Part shown: piece by piece, positions 7,250 through 17,323 of the stretch | How positions within the stretch are numbered: position 1 is the stretch's first letter | Layout: each line of letters begins with the position of its first letter | Source: Immundisolibacter sp. | Lineage (GTDB): Bacteria > Pseudomonadota > Gammaproteobacteria > Immundisolibacterales > Immundisolibacteraceae | NCBI RefSeq assembly: GCF_014359565.1 | Contig: NZ_JACIZD010000001.1 | Location: 1 to 64,000, forward strand | Direction of reading: 5' to 3' | Length of the DNA: 64,000 bases | The notes under the pieces: generated by a model | What the model was told of the DNA's origin: nothing | Databases searched by the model: none | Seen by the model: the letters and a program-made list of their open reading frames with translations, nothing else | Made by a program: the position numbers and the translations under genes

Positions 7250-10200
7250 GGCGATTCCTCCACGGCGAACAACCCAGGTGACGTCGAAGCGCCGCGATCA
7301 CGGCGCCGCAGCAGCCGGTAGGCGGCCGGGATCACGAACAGGGACAGCAGCGGCGCCGTCAGCATGCCGCCCACCATGGGTGCGGCGATGCGGCGCATGA
7401 TTTCGCTGCCGGCGCCCTCACCCCAGAAGATCGGCAGCAGGCCGGCGACGATCACCGCCACGGTCATGGCCTTGGGCCGCACGCGCAGCACGGCGCCCTC
7501 GCGGATGGCATCGCACAGGTCCGCTTCGCTCGATTGGCCCCGCTGCAGGCGCTCGCGCCAGGCGTTTTTCAGGTACAGCAGCATGATCACGCCAAACTCG
7601 GCCGCGACCCCGGCCAGCGCGATGAAGCCGACGCCGGTGGCCACCGACAGGTTGTAGCCGAGCAGGTACAGGAACCACACGCCGCCTGTGAGGGCGAACG
7701 GCAGGGTGGCCATGATCAGCAGCGCTTCGCCGCCGCGGCCAAAGCTCAGGTACAGCAGCACGAAGATGACCCCCAGCGTCGCCGGCACCACCAGCCTGAG
7801 GCGGGCGTTGGCGCGTTCCAGGAACTCGAACTGCCCCGAATAGACCAGGCTCATGCCCGGGTCGAGCTGCACGTCCCGCCCGATGGCGCGCCGCAGATCG
7901 CCGACCACCGCGGCCAGGTCGCGGCCATGGGCATCGATGTAGACCCAGCCACCAGGACGCGCGTTCTCGCTCCTGAGCATGGCCGGGCCATCGGCGACCT
8001 CGACGCGGGCGACCATCCCCAGGGTGATCTGGCTGCCGGCCGGAGTGATAAAGGGCAACTCGCGCAGCCGCTCCAGGGTGCCCCGCCAGGCGCGCGGGTA
8101 GCGCAGGTTGATCGGGTAGCGCGCGCGGCCGTCGACGACCTCGCCGATGGTCTCGCCGCCGATCAGGCCGGCCACCACCGACTGCACGTCGGCGATGTTC
8201 AGACCGTAGCGGGCAGCGGCGGCACGGTCGATGTCGATGTCCACATAGCGCCCGCCGGTGAGGCGCTCGGCCAGCGCGGAGCTCACGCCCGGCACCGTCT
8301 TGGCGACGCGCTCGACCTGCTGCGCAACACGGTCGATGGCGGCCAGGTCATTGCCGGCGATCTTGACCCCGATCGGGCTCTTGATGCCGGTGGCCAGCAT
8401 GTCCAGACGGTTGCGGATGGGCGGGATCCAGATATTGGCCAGGCCCGGCACCCGCACCACGCGGTCCAGCTCGGCCTGCAATGTTTCCGGCGTCATGCCG
8501 GGCCGCCACTCGCTGCGCGGCTTGAACTGCACGGTGGTCTCGAACATCTCCAGCGGCGCCGGGTCGGTGGCGGTATCGGCGCGGCCGGCCTTGCCGAAAA
8601 CGCGCGCCACCTCCGGCACGGTTTTGATCAGGCGGTCGGTCTGCTGCAAAAGCTCACTCGCCTTCTGCGCCGACAGCCCCGGCAGGGCGCTTGGCATGTA
8701 CAGCAGGTCGCCCTCGTCCAGCGGCGGCAGGAACTCGCCGCCCAGGCGCGCCAGCGGCCACAGCGCGGTCAGGAACACCAGCCCCGCCACCGCCAGGGTG
8801 AGTTTTGGCCAGGCCAGGACCGCTTCGAGCAGCGGCCGATAGAGCCTGATCAGCACGCGGTTCAGGGGATTGCGGGTCTCGTCCGGCAGCCGGCCGCGAA
8901 TCCAGTAGCCCATCAGCACCGGCACCAGCGTCACCGACAGTCCGGCCGCGGCCGCCATGGCGAACGTTTTAGTGAAGGCCAGCGGCCCGAACAGCCGGCC
9001 CTCCTGCGCCTGCAGCAGGAACACCGGCAGGAAGGACACGGTGATGATCAGCAGCGAGAAAAACAGCGCCGGACCGACCTCGGTGGCGGCCTCGGTCATC
9101 ACCTGCCAACGGGCCTCGCCGGCCAGCGTCTGTCCCGGATGCACGTGCTGCCAGGCCTCGATCTTCTTGTGCGCGTTCTCGATCATCACGATGGCGGCAT
9201 CGACCATGGCACCGATGGCGATGGCAATGCCGCCCAGCGACATGATGTTGGCGCTCAGGCCCTGCTGGCGCATGACGCCAAACGCGATCAGCACGCCCAG
9301 CGGCAGCGCCACGATGGCCACGCCGGCCGAGCGCAGGTGCCACAGGAACACCGCGCACACCAGCGCCACGACGATGAACTCCTCGATCAGCTTGCGCGCG
9401 AGGTTGTCCACCGCGCGGTCGATCAACTGGCTGCGGTCGTAGGCGGTGACGATCTGCACCCCCGGCGGCAGGCCGGCGCGCAGTTCGGCGATCTTTGCGT
9501 GCACGGCGCTCAGCGTGCTGCGCACATCCTTGCCCGAGCGCAGGATCACCACGCCGCCGACGGCCTCGCCCTCGCCGTCGAGTTCCGCCACGCCGCGGCG
9601 CATTTCCGGGCCGAGCTGAACCTGCGCCACGTCGCCCAGGGTGACCGGCACGCCGCCGACGAGCTGCAGCGGGATGGCGCGAAAGTCCTCCAGCGTCTTC
9701 AGGTAGCCGCTGGCGCGCACCATGAATTCAGCCTCGCCCAGCGTCAGCACGGCGCCGCCGGTCTCCTGGTTGGCGCCCTCGATGGCGGCGCGCAGCGCCT
9801 GGTGAGTGATGCCCAGCGCCGCCAGCTTCACCGGATCGGGCACGATCTGGTACTGCCTGACCATACCGCCTATGCTCGCCACCTCGGCCACGTTGGGCAG
9901 GGTTTTGAGCTCGAAGCGCAAAAACCAGTCCTGCAGGGCGCGCAGTTGCGACAGGTCGTGCCGGCCACTTTTGTCGACCAGCGCGTACTGGTAAATCCAG
10001 CCGACGCCGGTGGCATCCGGCCCCAGCGCCGGTCGGGCACCCGGCGGCAGGCGCGACTGCACCTGGCTCAGGTACTCCAGCACCCGCGAGCGCGCCCAGT
10101 AAAGATCAGTGCCGTCCTCGAACAGCACGTAGACGTAGCTGTCGCCAAAGAACGAGAAACCGCGCACCGTCTTCGCCCCCGGCACCGACAGCAGGGTGGT

Positions 10201-10410
10201 GGTCAGCGGATAGGTGACCTGATCCTCCACCACCCGCGGCGCCTGGCCGGGATACGCGGTGCGCACGATGACCTGCACGTCGGACAGGTCCGGCAGGGCG
10301 TCGATGGGCGTGCTGCGCAGGGCCCAGATGCCCCAGGCGGTGACCAGCAGCGTCGCCAGCAAAACCAGAAAGCGGTTGGCCACGGACCAGCGGATGACGC
10401 GGGCGATCAC
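7246..10410 (-). CDS. cusA: CusA-type heavy-metal RND efflux pump, inner-membrane subunit
   Basis: 1054 aa, starting at GTG that overlaps the cusB stop as GTGA. It has the RND layout of 12 membrane segments and two large periplasmic loops. The TM4 segment reads [20 protein letters not shown], as in the Cu(I)/Ag(I) branch and unlike the Zn/Co/Cd CzcA branch. Periplasmic Met residues in LEMFETTV and [11 protein letters not shown] match the Met sites of CusA. Role: proton-driven export of monovalent copper or silver through CusB and CusC. Full length with no frameshift seen. Confidence 0.95.
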   Translation of the reverse strand: MIARVIRWSVANRFLVLLATLLVTAWGIWALRSTPIDALPDLSDVQVIVRTAYPGQAPRVVEDQVTYPLTTTLLSVPGAKTVRGFSFFGDSYVYVLFEDGTDLYWARSRVLEYLSQVQSRLPPGARPALGPDATGVGWIYQYALVDKSGRHDLSQLRALQDWFLRFELKTLPNVAEVASIGGMVRQYQIVPDPVKLAALGITHQALRAAIEGANQETGGAVLTLGEAEFMVRASGYLKTLEDFRAIPLQLVGGVPVTLGDVAQVQLGPEMRRGVAELDGEGEAVGGVVILRSGKDVRSTLSAVHAKIAELRAGLPPGVQIVTAYDRSQLIDRAVDNLARKLIEEFIVVALVCAVFLWHLRSAGVAIVALPLGVLIAFGVMRQQGLSANIMSLGGIAIAIGAMVDAAIVMIENAHKKIEAWQHVHPGQTLAGEARWQVMTEAATEVGPALFFSLLIITVSFLPVFLLQAQEGRLFGPLAFTKTFAMAAAAGLSVTLVPVLMGYWIRGRLPDETRNPLNRVLIRLYRPLLEAVLAWPKLTLAVAGLVFLTALWPLARLGGEFLPPLDEGDLLYMPSALPGLSAQKASELLQQTDRLIKTVPEVARVFGKAGRADTATDPAPLEMFETTVQFKPRSEWRPGMTPETLQAELDRVVRVPGLANIWIPPIRNRLDMLATGIKSPIGVKIAGNDLAAIDRVAQQVERVAKTVPGVSSALAERLTGGRYVDIDIDRAAAARYGLNIADVQSVVAGLIGGETIGEVVDGRARYPINLRYPRAWRGTLERLRELPFITPAGSQITLGMVARVEVADGPAMLRSENARPGGWVYIDAHGRDLAAVVGDLRRAIGRDVQLDPGMSLVYSGQFEFLERANARLRLVVPATLGVIFVLLYLSFGRGGEALLIMATLPFALTGGVWFLYLLGYNLSVATGVGFIALAGVAAEFGVIMLLYLKNAWRERLQRGQSSEADLCDAIREGAVLRVRPKAMTVAVIVAGLLPIFWGEGAGSEIMRRIAAPMVGGMLTAPLLSLFVIPAAYRLLRRRDRGASTSPGLFAVEESP

Positions 10411-11714
10411 GGCGCGGCCCCCGCCCCATCCCCCTGAACATGCCCGCTGTGTGGCGCAGCCACTGGCCGGTCCGCAGCCGGGCCAACGCCGATGCCGAGC
10501 AGGCTGGCTTCCGAATCGACCAGGAACTGGCCGCTGGCAACGACTTGCTGGCCCTCGTCCAGGCCGGCGCGGATCACCGTTTTGTCGCCCAGCTCCGGGC
10601 CAAGGGTGACTTCCTGCGGCCGGTAACGTCCGCCGTCGCTCGCTACCATCACCAGCGCCCGCCGACCAGTGCGGATCACCGCCTCGGTCGGCACCGCGAG
10701 CGCCGTGTCCGCGCCGTCGCCGACCAGCTGCACCTGCGCCGACTGGCCGGGCCGCAGCCTGCCATCCGCGTTGGGCAGCTCGACCCGCACCCGCAGGCTG
10801 CGCGTGGCGTCGTTCAGGGTCGGCAGCAGCGCGGTCACCCGCCCGACAACCGTCTCCCCAGGCGCTGCGGCCAGGTGGGCTTCAGCACGCGCACCAACCG
10901 TCACCTGACGCGCCTGCGCCTCCGGCACTGCCACTTCCAGCCACACCGGATCGAGCCCGTTGATGCGCGCCAGCGTCTGGCCGGCGGCCAGGGTCATGCC
11001 GGCGCGCACGTCGAGGGACTCCAGCACGCCACCGATGGGCGCGCGCACCGTATGGCGCGCCTGTACAGCATCACCTCGCTCCAGTGCGCGAACCTCGGCC
11101 AGCGTCATGCCAAGCGACAGCAGCCGCTCGCGCGCCGCCGCCAGCAGGGCGGCATCATCCGCGCCGCGCACGGCGATGAATTCGTGCTGCGCCGCCGCCC
11201 ATTCGGGCACCCGCAGCTGCGCCAGCGGCTGCCCGGCAGTCATCACATCGCCCGGCGCCAGTGGCCACACGCGCTCGACGAAGCCGGCAGCGCGGCTTTG
11301 CAGCACCGCCACTGCGCGCTCGTTCAGGCCGACGATGCCGCTCGCGTCGACGTGTGCCACAAGGGAAACGCGCTCCACCGTGGCCAGCCGCATCCCCAGG
11401 TTCTGGGTGAGGACCGGATCGATTTTCACGCCGCCCTGCCCGGCGGCCGGGTCCACCCCCTCGTCGGCGTAGCGCGGCACCAGCTCCATGTCCATGAACG
11501 GCGACTTGCCGGGCCGCTCGAAACGCTGCTGCGGGTACATGGGGTCGTACCAGTACAGCACCTCGCGCCGGGCGCCCGCGGCATCGCCCGGCGGGGCGTC
11601 AGGGGTAGCCGGTTCGGCGCTGCGCAGCGTCCACCAGCGGCCGGCCAGCGCGCCGGCGCCGCTACCGACAGCCGCCGCCACGAGCAACAACAAGACACTT
11701 CGGAACGCTTTCAT
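10407..11714 (-). CDS. cusB: CusB-type periplasmic adaptor (membrane fusion protein)
   Basis: 435 aa. An N-terminal membrane anchor (about residues 5-27) is followed by a heavy-metal-binding domain with YWYDPMYP and [11 protein letters not shown] (about residues 53-82), typical of CusB/SilB. The coiled-coil, lipoyl and beta-barrel parts of HlyD-type adaptors follow (for example [15 protein letters not shown]). It links CusA to CusC and passes Cu(I) to the pump. Met residues in the N-terminal domain are likely ligands. ATG overlaps the cusC stop as ATGA. Confidence 0.93.
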   Translation of the reverse strand: MKAFRSVLLLLVAAAVGSGAGALAGRWWTLRSAEPATPDAPPGDAAGARREVLYWYDPMYPQQRFERPGKSPFMDMELVPRYADEGVDPAAGQGGVKIDPVLTQNLGMRLATVERVSLVAHVDASGIVGLNERAVAVLQSRAAGFVERVWPLAPGDVMTAGQPLAQLRVPEWAAAQHEFIAVRGADDAALLAAARERLLSLGMTLAEVRALERGDAVQARHTVRAPIGGVLESLDVRAGMTLAAGQTLARINGLDPVWLEVAVPEAQARQVTVGARAEAHLAAAPGETVVGRVTALLPTLNDATRSLRVRVELPNADGRLRPGQSAQVQLVGDGADTALAVPTEAVIRTGRRALVMVASDGGRYRPQEVTLGPELGDKTVIRAGLDEGQQVVASGQFLVDSEASLLGIGVGPAADRPVAAPHSGHVQGDGAGAAP

Positions 11715-12985
11715 GGCAGCTCCCCGGAGCCGGCATCGGCATAGGCGTAATGCAGCCGGGCCGCCATCTGCTGGCGCTCGCCGTGCAGGGCAATCGCCTC
11801 GAGTTCAGCCTCGATCCGCTCGCGACGGGCGCCGATCAGCTCGGTCAGGCTGGCCTGGCCGCCGCGCCAGGCGGCTTCGATCAGCGCGACCTTTTCCGCC
11901 GCCAGCGGCAGCAGTTGCCGGTTCTGGCGCGCCAGCGCCCGGCCCAGCCGACGGTACTCGGCAAGATCCGTGTCCAGCTCGGCGGCGTGTTCGCGCAGCG
12001 TGGCCTCCCGCTGTGCATCGAGCGCGTCGCGCTGCGCGCGGCGGGCGGCGATGGTCGGGTCCTGACGGCGGGCGGTGAACAGCGGCAGGTCGAAGCTCAG
12101 CTCCAGCATCGCCATGTCGCTGAACTGCGGGCCGCGCTGCTGATAGGCCAGCGCCAGCGCCCAGTCGGACTTCTTGGCCGCCTGCGCCTGGGCGATGGCG
12201 GCCTGGGCCACGCTCGCCCTGGCGTCGAAAACCGCCAGGTCCGGATGCGCGTGCAGGCGCCGCAGCAGCGCATCCCGGTCGATCGGCCAGTCGGGCACGG
12301 CGCCGGTGAGCGGCTCGCGCGCCGCCGCGCCGACCCAGCGCGCGAGGCGGGCGATAGCCTGCTCGCGCCGGGCTTCGAGTCGATCCTGCAAGGCGTCGAT
12401 CGCGGCCGCTTCCTGGCGCGGCGCCACGGCGTCCGCCGCCGCGGCGCCGCCACCGGCAATCCGTGCCCGCACGCCAGCATCCAGCAGCCGGTTCTCGGCG
12501 CGCAGCGCGTCGATATGCGCCAGTTGCCGCTCCACCGTGTGGCGGGCGATCCAGGCCAGGGCCGCCTGCTGGCGCACCTGCTGGCGGGTGATCGCGATCT
12601 GCGCTGCAGCAACCGCGGCCTCGCCCTGCGCCACTGCCACGCGCGCCTGGCGCTTGGCCCGGTTGGGAAACTCCTGCCTCAACCCGACCCGGCGCATGGT
12701 CATGAAGTCCTCGCCGACCCGGTACCGGTCAGGACCGTTTATCGGCAGGTTGTCCAGGCCCAGGACGAGCTTCGGATCGGGCAACTGCCCGGCCGGCAAC
12801 ACGGCGTGGCGGGCGGCGGCGAGCTGCGCCGCGTCGGCACGCAGCGCCGGTGTTTCGCCAACTGCCAGCTCCAGTGCGCGGGCGAACGACAAGGGCTCGG
12901 CGCCCGCCAGGCCGGCGCATCCGGCCAGCAGCGCAAGCGCCGCCGCGCGGCCGAACCGGCCGGCAGGGGAAATAGGCGAGTGCAT
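11711..12985 (-). CDS. cusC: CusC-type outer-membrane efflux protein
   Basis: 424 aa, TolC/OEP superfamily, with two repeats of long amphipathic helices that build a trimeric outer-membrane channel. The signal sequence ends in LLAGC at Cys23, a possible lipobox, so lipid anchoring is likely; cleavage at AGA/EP is an alternative. ATG at 12985 is chosen because it opens the signal peptide and has TTGGAG five bases upstream. A longer frame upstream lacks a signal. It is the first pump gene and is preceded by a 119-bp leader with two hairpins. Confidence 0.9.
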   Translation of the reverse strand: MHSPISPAGRFGRAAALALLAGCAGLAGAEPLSFARALELAVGETPALRADAAQLAAARHAVLPAGQLPDPKLVLGLDNLPINGPDRYRVGEDFMTMRRVGLRQEFPNRAKRQARVAVAQGEAAVAAAQIAITRQQVRQQAALAWIARHTVERQLAHIDALRAENRLLDAGVRARIAGGGAAAADAVAPRQEAAAIDALQDRLEARREQAIARLARWVGAAAREPLTGAVPDWPIDRDALLRRLHAHPDLAVFDARASVAQAAIAQAQAAKKSDWALALAYQQRGPQFSDMAMLELSFDLPLFTARRQDPTIAARRAQRDALDAQREATLREHAAELDTDLAEYRRLGRALARQNRQLLPLAAEKVALIEAAWRGGQASLTELIGARRERIEAELEAIALHGERQQMAARLHYAYADAGSGELP

Positions 12986-13022
12986 GCTCCAACTCCAAGC
13001 GAATCCGGTCGATTCGGGCGAG

Positions 13023-13082
13023 CGGTGGGCACGGTTCAAGCGCGCCCACCGACCGCACGAGAGCCGCTGCCCGGGCAGCGGC
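13023..13082 (-). promoter_or_regulatory. Two strong hairpins in the leader before cusC
   Basis: In transcript order there is a perfect 20-bp palindrome at 13063-13082 (GCCGCTGCCC/GGGCAGCGGC). It is followed by an 8-bp perfect stem, CGGTGGGC/GCCCACCG, at 13023-13051 with a 13-nt loop. They lie between the Cys-rich ORF and the cusC start, and no T-run follows. They could be an operator, an attenuator or a structure controlling translation. Confidence 0.5.
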
Positions 13083-13104
13083 GACACGCGAGATCGTCAG
13101 GAAG

Positions 13105-13467
13105 TCAGATCAGAGTCGGGGGTCGCCAGACGGCGCAGGAATGGCAGGCAGCCACCAGTAAGCGCACGGGCAGCGCCCGCAGCGCAGCCCGCGGGCCAGG
13201 CACGGCGCCAGCGGAAGTCACCGCAATGCCAGGGCCACCGCACGGGCAATCCTGCCCGGCCTTGCACGCGCCGCCGGCCTGGTCGCCATGCTCACAGCAG
13301 GCATCCATGCCGGCCAGATCGCTGGCGGCATCGGTGACCGGCGCCGTCGCCTGCGACTGCGGGGGCGACATCGGGCACGGCGCCGGAACGTCAAGCACCC
13401 CCGCGCCGACCCGCAAGGGCAGCGCGGCACACAGCACACACAGCAGGAAGCGTTGCAGACGGCGCAT
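13105..13467 (-). CDS. Small secreted Cys-rich protein upstream of cusCBA (CzcI/CopL-like position)
   Basis: 120 aa. The signal peptide covers about residues 1-22 (MRRLQRFLLCVLCAALPLRVGA). A Cys/His cluster follows: ACCEHGD, ACKAGQDCPCG, then CHSC near the end, with a C-terminal VWRPP. From memory, small proteins with similar Cys clusters and a terminal WRPP stand at the head of czc/cus-type RND operons. Their role is thought to be metal binding or control of the downstream pump. ATG at 13467 is preferred over longer frames because it opens the signal peptide. It precedes cusC by 119 bp on the same strand. Function is not proven. Confidence 0.7.
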   Translation of the reverse strand: MRRLQRFLLCVLCAALPLRVGAGVLDVPAPCPMSPPQSQATAPVTDAASDLAGMDACCEHGDQAGGACKAGQDCPCGGPGIAVTSAGAVPGPRAALRALPVRLLVAACHSCAVWRPPTLI

Positions 13468-13570
13468 GACGCGCCCTGTATGCCGCAACTGCCGGCGCGT
13501 GTCCAGCGCCACGGCGGATCCTCGCCGGCCACGGTTATGCTCGCCACCCCGCCTTGCCCAGGAGCCGGTC

Positions 13571-14299
13571 ATGACACTCGCCACCGACACGGTTGCCACG
13601 CTCGCTGCCCGCTTACGGCAGGCCGCAGGCCAGACCTAGGCCACAGCGCCACTGAGCGACGCTTACCCCGACCTGACCGAGGCCGACGCCTACGCCATCC
13701 AGGCCGAGCTGCTGCGCCTGCACGGCGGCGTGCGCGCGGGCTACAAGCTCGGCTTCACCAGCGCCGCCATGCGCCAGCAGATGGGCGTGGAGCATCCCAA
13801 CAGCGGCGTGCTGCTGGCGGACATGCGCCTGCCCGAGCCGCGCCTGCCGGCCGGCGCGCTGATCCAGCCTCGCGTGGAGCCGGAGATCGCCATCCTGCTC
13901 GGGCGCGATCTGCACGGCGAGGCGGTGACGTCCGAGCAGGTGGCGGCCGCCACCGCCGCCGTGCTGCCGGCCATCGAGGTGGTCGACAGCCGCTACCGCG
14001 ACTACCGGTTCAAAGCGGTCGACAACATCGCCGACAACAGCTCGGCGGCGCGTTACCTGCTGGGCGCGCCGCGGGCGCTGTCCGATTGCGGCGACCTGCG
14101 CCTGGTCGGCGTGCTCCTGAGTATCGACGGCGTTGCCGTGGATCAGGGCCTGGGCGCCGCTGCGCTGGGTTCGCCGCTGGCCGCGGTAGCCTGGCTGGTC
14201 CGGCATTTATCGATTCGGGGGGCTTGCCGGGAGTACCCCATGCCGCATTCATCGTGGCGCCCGCGCAGCAGCGGCCCTATACCCAAAGGCTTCCGATAA
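13571..14299 (+). pseudogene. 2-keto-4-pentenoate hydratase (MhpD-like) pseudogene
   Basis: Reading from ATG 13571 gives 22 codons, then an in-frame TAG at 13637-13639. The same frame continues as a clear hydratase of the fumarylacetoacetate-hydrolase superfamily, with GYKLGFTS, QPRVEPEIAILL and VVDSRYRDYRF. A single C-to-T change (CAG to TAG) would explain the stop. Similarity ends near 14,205 at AWLVRHLS, before the normal C-terminal third or so. The rest of the frame to 14299 is unrelated. Intact enzymes act in meta-cleavage pathways for aromatic compounds. The gene is thus broken twice: by a nonsense codon and by truncation at the junction with the conjugative-element segment. Confidence 0.85.
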
Positions 14300-14401
14300 A
14301 GGCCAAAGGGCCAGGAAGGGACAAGGGAAGGGAGGCCAAGGGGAAAGGCCCTACCCGAAAAGGCGACAAGGCCCCGCTCCCGCCGCTACCGCAGGTACTT
14401 C
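14206..14401. other. Junction segment between hydratase remnant and relaxase
   Basis: About 196 bp without a recognisable gene. It includes a purine-rich, mononucleotide-like run (14,300-14,360, many AAGG and GGGAAGG units). It probably contains the upstream region of the relaxase gene and the breakpoint that removed the hydratase C-terminus. Confidence 0.5.
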
Positions 14402-16246
14402 ATGCTCGCGCTGTTCCAACGCAAAGGGCTGCCGCCTGGTCCTGGTCCATCGTCCGCCGGCATGCCGACGGGACTGACGCGGCCGGAATCGGCCGCATCG
14501 CTGCTGGCCACGCCGCGTCGGCAGAAACTGCTGGAACACATCTGGCAGCGCACGTCGCTGTCGCGCCGGCAGTTCGCCACGCTCTACCTCGCCCCACTGG
14601 AGCGCTACGCCGAGCTGGTCCAGCAGTTCCCGGCCTCCGAGAACCACCACCACGCCTATCCGGGCGGCATGCTGGACCACGGCCTGGAGATCGTCGCCTA
14701 TGCGCTGAAGCTGCGGCAGTCATACCTGCTGCCCGCGGGCGCCACGCCGGAGGCACAGGCGGCCCAGGCCGAAGCCTGGACCGCAGGCACGGCCTACGCG
14801 GCCCTGCTGCACGACATCGGCAAGATTGCGGTCGATCTGCACGTCGAGCATGCCGACGGCAGCGTCTGGCATCCCTGGCACGGCCCGCTGCGAAAGCCCT
14901 ACCGCTTTCGTTACCGTAAGGCGCGCGAGTACCGCCTGCACGGCGCCGCCACCGGGCTGCTCTACGCGCGCCTTCTCGATCCGGACATCTTCGACTGGCT
15001 GAGCGGCTATCCCGACCTGTGGGCCGCGCTGCTGTACGTGCTGGCCGGCCAGTACGAGCATGCCGGCACGCTCGGCGAGCTGGTCGTGCAGGCCGACCAG
15101 GCATCGGTCGCCCGGGAACTCGGCGGCGATCCCGGCAAGGCGCTGGCGGCCCCCAGGCATGCGCTGCAGCGCAAATTGCTCGACGGCTTGCGCTACCTGC
15201 TCAAGGAGGAGTTCAAGTTGAACCAGGCCGGCCCGGCGGATGGATGGCTGACGCAGGACGCACTCTGGCTGGTGAGCAAGACCGTCTCCGACAAGCTGCG
15301 CGCACATCTGCTGTCGCAGGGCATCGACGGCATCCCGGCGAGCAACACGGCGGTGTTCAACGTGCTGCAGGATCACGGCATCGTGCAACCGACGCCGGAT
15401 GGCAAGGCGATCTGGAAGGCGGCCGTCACCAGCGACGCTGGCTGGTCGCACGCCTTCACCTTCCTGAAGCTCTCGCCGGCGATAATCTGGGAGGCCGCCG
15501 ACCGGCCGGCGCCGTTCGCCGGCCGTGTGCAGGTCGAAGCGGAACGGGCGGAGCCGACGCCGCAGGCGCCGGCCGTGGCCGATGGGCCGCGCGTGGACGG
15601 CATCGAAGCTGCACCCGCGAGCACGGCGCCGATCGCATCCGCAGCGACGGACACCGGCATGGCCGCGCTGCTCGACCTGCCGGGCGACGCCGCTCCGCCC
15701 GTCGCACTGGAGGCCCCGAGTTGCCCTGTTGCCGCCGCCGAGCCGGCCCCTTCGACCGTGCCCCCGCCGCAGATGAGCCTCGCGCCTGCCCAGGATCGCG
15801 TGGAGCCCTCCGGGGCGCACTTCATGGCCTGGCTGCGTCAGGGGATCCAGACGCGCAGGCTCATCATCAACGACGCCAAGGCGCTGGTGCATACCGTCGC
15901 CGGCACGGCCTACCTCGTCAGCCCCGGCGTGTTCCAGCGCTACGCGCAGGAGCACCTTCAAGTCGCCGCGCTGGCCAAGCAGGAGAAGCTGGAGGGGTGG
16001 CAGTGGGCACAGAAGCGCTTCGAGAAGCTCGGGCAGCACCGCAAGCAGCCGAGCGGGCTGAACATCTGGACCTGCGAAGTCACGGGGCCGCGCAAGTCGC
16101 GCCGGCTGCACGGCTATCTGCTCGCCAGCCCGGATGCACTGTTCCAGGAGAAGCCGCCCGACAACCCATACCTGCGGCTCGTCAACGAGGCCGCAAAGCG
16201 CGAAGATTCAGCCCTTGGCGGCAAGGACGGCGACGATCAGAGGTAG
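14402..16246 (+). CDS. MobH-family relaxase (TraI of PFGI-1/ICEclc-type elements)
   Basis: 614 aa. The N-terminal TraI_2 domain has an HD-type metal site: NHHHAYPGGMLDHGLEI at about residues 80-96 and LLHDIGK near 138. A Pro/Ala-rich linker (about 385-470) joins it to the C-terminal TraI_2_C domain (FMAWLRQGIQTRRLIIND to the end, with LHGYLL). This layout defines the MobH relaxases that nick the transfer origin of ICEs such as ICEclc and PAGI-2. It is full length. No coupling protein or type IV secretion gene lies nearby, so any conjugation functions must be outside the window or lost. Confidence 0.93.
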   Translation: MLALFQRKGLPPGPGPSSAGMPTGLTRPESAASLLATPRRQKLLEHIWQRTSLSRRQFATLYLAPLERYAELVQQFPASENHHHAYPGGMLDHGLEIVAYALKLRQSYLLPAGATPEAQAAQAEAWTAGTAYAALLHDIGKIAVDLHVEHADGSVWHPWHGPLRKPYRFRYRKAREYRLHGAATGLLYARLLDPDIFDWLSGYPDLWAALLYVLAGQYEHAGTLGELVVQADQASVARELGGDPGKALAAPRHALQRKLLDGLRYLLKEEFKLNQAGPADGWLTQDALWLVSKTVSDKLRAHLLSQGIDGIPASNTAVFNVLQDHGIVQPTPDGKAIWKAAVTSDAGWSHAFTFLKLSPAIIWEAADRPAPFAGRVQVEAERAEPTPQAPAVADGPRVDGIEAAPASTAPIASAATDTGMAALLDLPGDAAPPVALEAPSCPVAAAEPAPSTVPPPQMSLAPAQDRVEPSGAHFMAWLRQGIQTRRLIINDAKALVHTVAGTAYLVSPGVFQRYAQEHLQVAALAKQEKLEGWQWAQKRFEKLGQHRKQPSGLNIWTCEVTGPRKSRRLHGYLLASPDALFQEKPPDNPYLRLVNEAAKREDSALGGKDGDDQR

Positions 16247-16272
16247 GCATGCCGCCGCTGCGCAGGCCGGAT

Positions 16273-16572
16273 TCAATCCGGGGATGGGGCCGACTCTGCC
16301 AGCTTGGCTTCGGTCAGCGTCATCAAGTGGGCGGAACTGCATTTCAGCGCACGGGCGATCTTGAGGATAAGCGGCAGCGTGGGGACATGCTCGCCGCGCT
16401 CGATCTTGCCCATGTGCGACCGTTCGATGCCGGCCAGGTGGGCCAGCGTTTCCTGAGCGATGCCCTGGCTGGTTCTTTCTTCCCGCACGGCCGTCCCAAA
16501 CGCGATGGCGGGTTCCGCTTCGTAGGTGGTACTGCCGGTGGGGCGGCCCCTTTGGATCGAACGCTTTGGCAT
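16273..16572 (-). CDS. XRE-family helix-turn-helix regulator
   Basis: 99 aa. The Cro/CI-type HTH is at about residues 28-82 (TSQGIAQETLAHLAGIERSH, then GKIERGEHVP). A basic N-terminal extension (MPKRSIQRGRPTG) precedes it. ATG at 16572 is preferred over an in-frame TTG six bases upstream. It converges on the relaxase gene and is divergent from the LysR-like gene, so it may control either. Regulators of this size often sit near the integrase end of ICEs. Target unknown. Confidence 0.85.
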   Translation of the reverse strand: MPKRSIQRGRPTGSTTYEAEPAIAFGTAVREERTSQGIAQETLAHLAGIERSHMGKIERGEHVPTLPLILKIARALKCSSAHLMTLTEAKLAESAPSPD

Positions 16573-16680
16573 TGCCAAGAGCGTCGAACACGGTCACGAT
16601 TTAAACCACGTTAAACTTAACTCATTCAGCGGCTTCGAGATTCAGGTGCCACCATATTCACTGCCTGAAGGGAGCCCGAC

Positions 16681-17307
16681 GTGGAATCGAGTGACAGCAC
16701 CGCCGAGATTCGCATGGCCGTCCTGGGCGAATGGGTGCCGCCCCAGCTCGCCGACGTGCTCGCCCTGCAGCGCGCCGAAGAGCCGCAGACTCACGCCGTC
16801 CTGGCCGGATGGACAGCTCCCGTTCAAGGCGCGGAGCTGCCGGGCGACGGCTTCGACTTCGCCCTGTCTGCGGCTGTCCGGCAGTGGCCTGGCTGGGTAT
16901 GCGAGCCGCTGTGGCATGACACGCTGGCGGTCGCCGTGGCCAAGCGCTCCCACCTGCTGGCCCACCGTGAAGTGCCGTGCCAGGAAGTGCTCAAGCAGCC
17001 CTTGATCTGCTCGCGGTCCACGGCCGATGAACCATGGCGCGTGACCGCACAGTGCGTGTTCGAGAACGCGCTGCACGAGCGAGAGCAAACGGTGGAGACA
17101 TTCGAGGTGACGATGACGCTGGTTGCCGCCGGGTACGGGATCGCTATTGCGCCTGCCGCGCGACTGGCGGGCTACCTGCGCCGAGGCATCGCCGTGCGGC
17201 CGCTGGCCGGCGCACCGACCATCGTGATGGTCTATCTGCTTCGCCCTGATGTCTCACTGGCAGGCTCACGGGCAAGATTCGTTCGACGTGCGCGCTCGCT
17301 GTCCTGA
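16681..17307 (+). CDS. LysR-type substrate-binding domain protein without DNA-binding domain
   Basis: 208 aa from GTG. The whole protein corresponds to the effector-binding domain of LysR regulators (IRMAVLGEWVPPQL at the start, TMTLVAAGYGIAIAP near residue 150). The usual N-terminal winged helix (about 60 residues) is missing. No HTH is encoded in the preceding 108 bp, so it is either a truncated regulator or a stand-alone sensor domain. It lies between the XRE gene and the integrase and is convergent with the integrase. Confidence 0.82.
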   Translation: MESSDSTAEIRMAVLGEWVPPQLADVLALQRAEEPQTHAVLAGWTAPVQGAELPGDGFDFALSAAVRQWPGWVCEPLWHDTLAVAVAKRSHLLAHREVPCQEVLKQPLICSRSTADEPWRVTAQCVFENALHEREQTVETFEVTMTLVAAGYGIAIAPAARLAGYLRRGIAVRPLAGAPTIVMVYLLRPDVSLAGSRARFVRRARSLS

Positions 17308-17323
17308 ATACACCCCGCGGGCA

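Noticed and set aside
7534-10437. Open frame of 967 codons on the plus strand opposite cusA
   Set aside because: It is an antisense frame in GC-rich DNA with no family motifs, while the opposite strand encodes a clear RND pump along the whole length.
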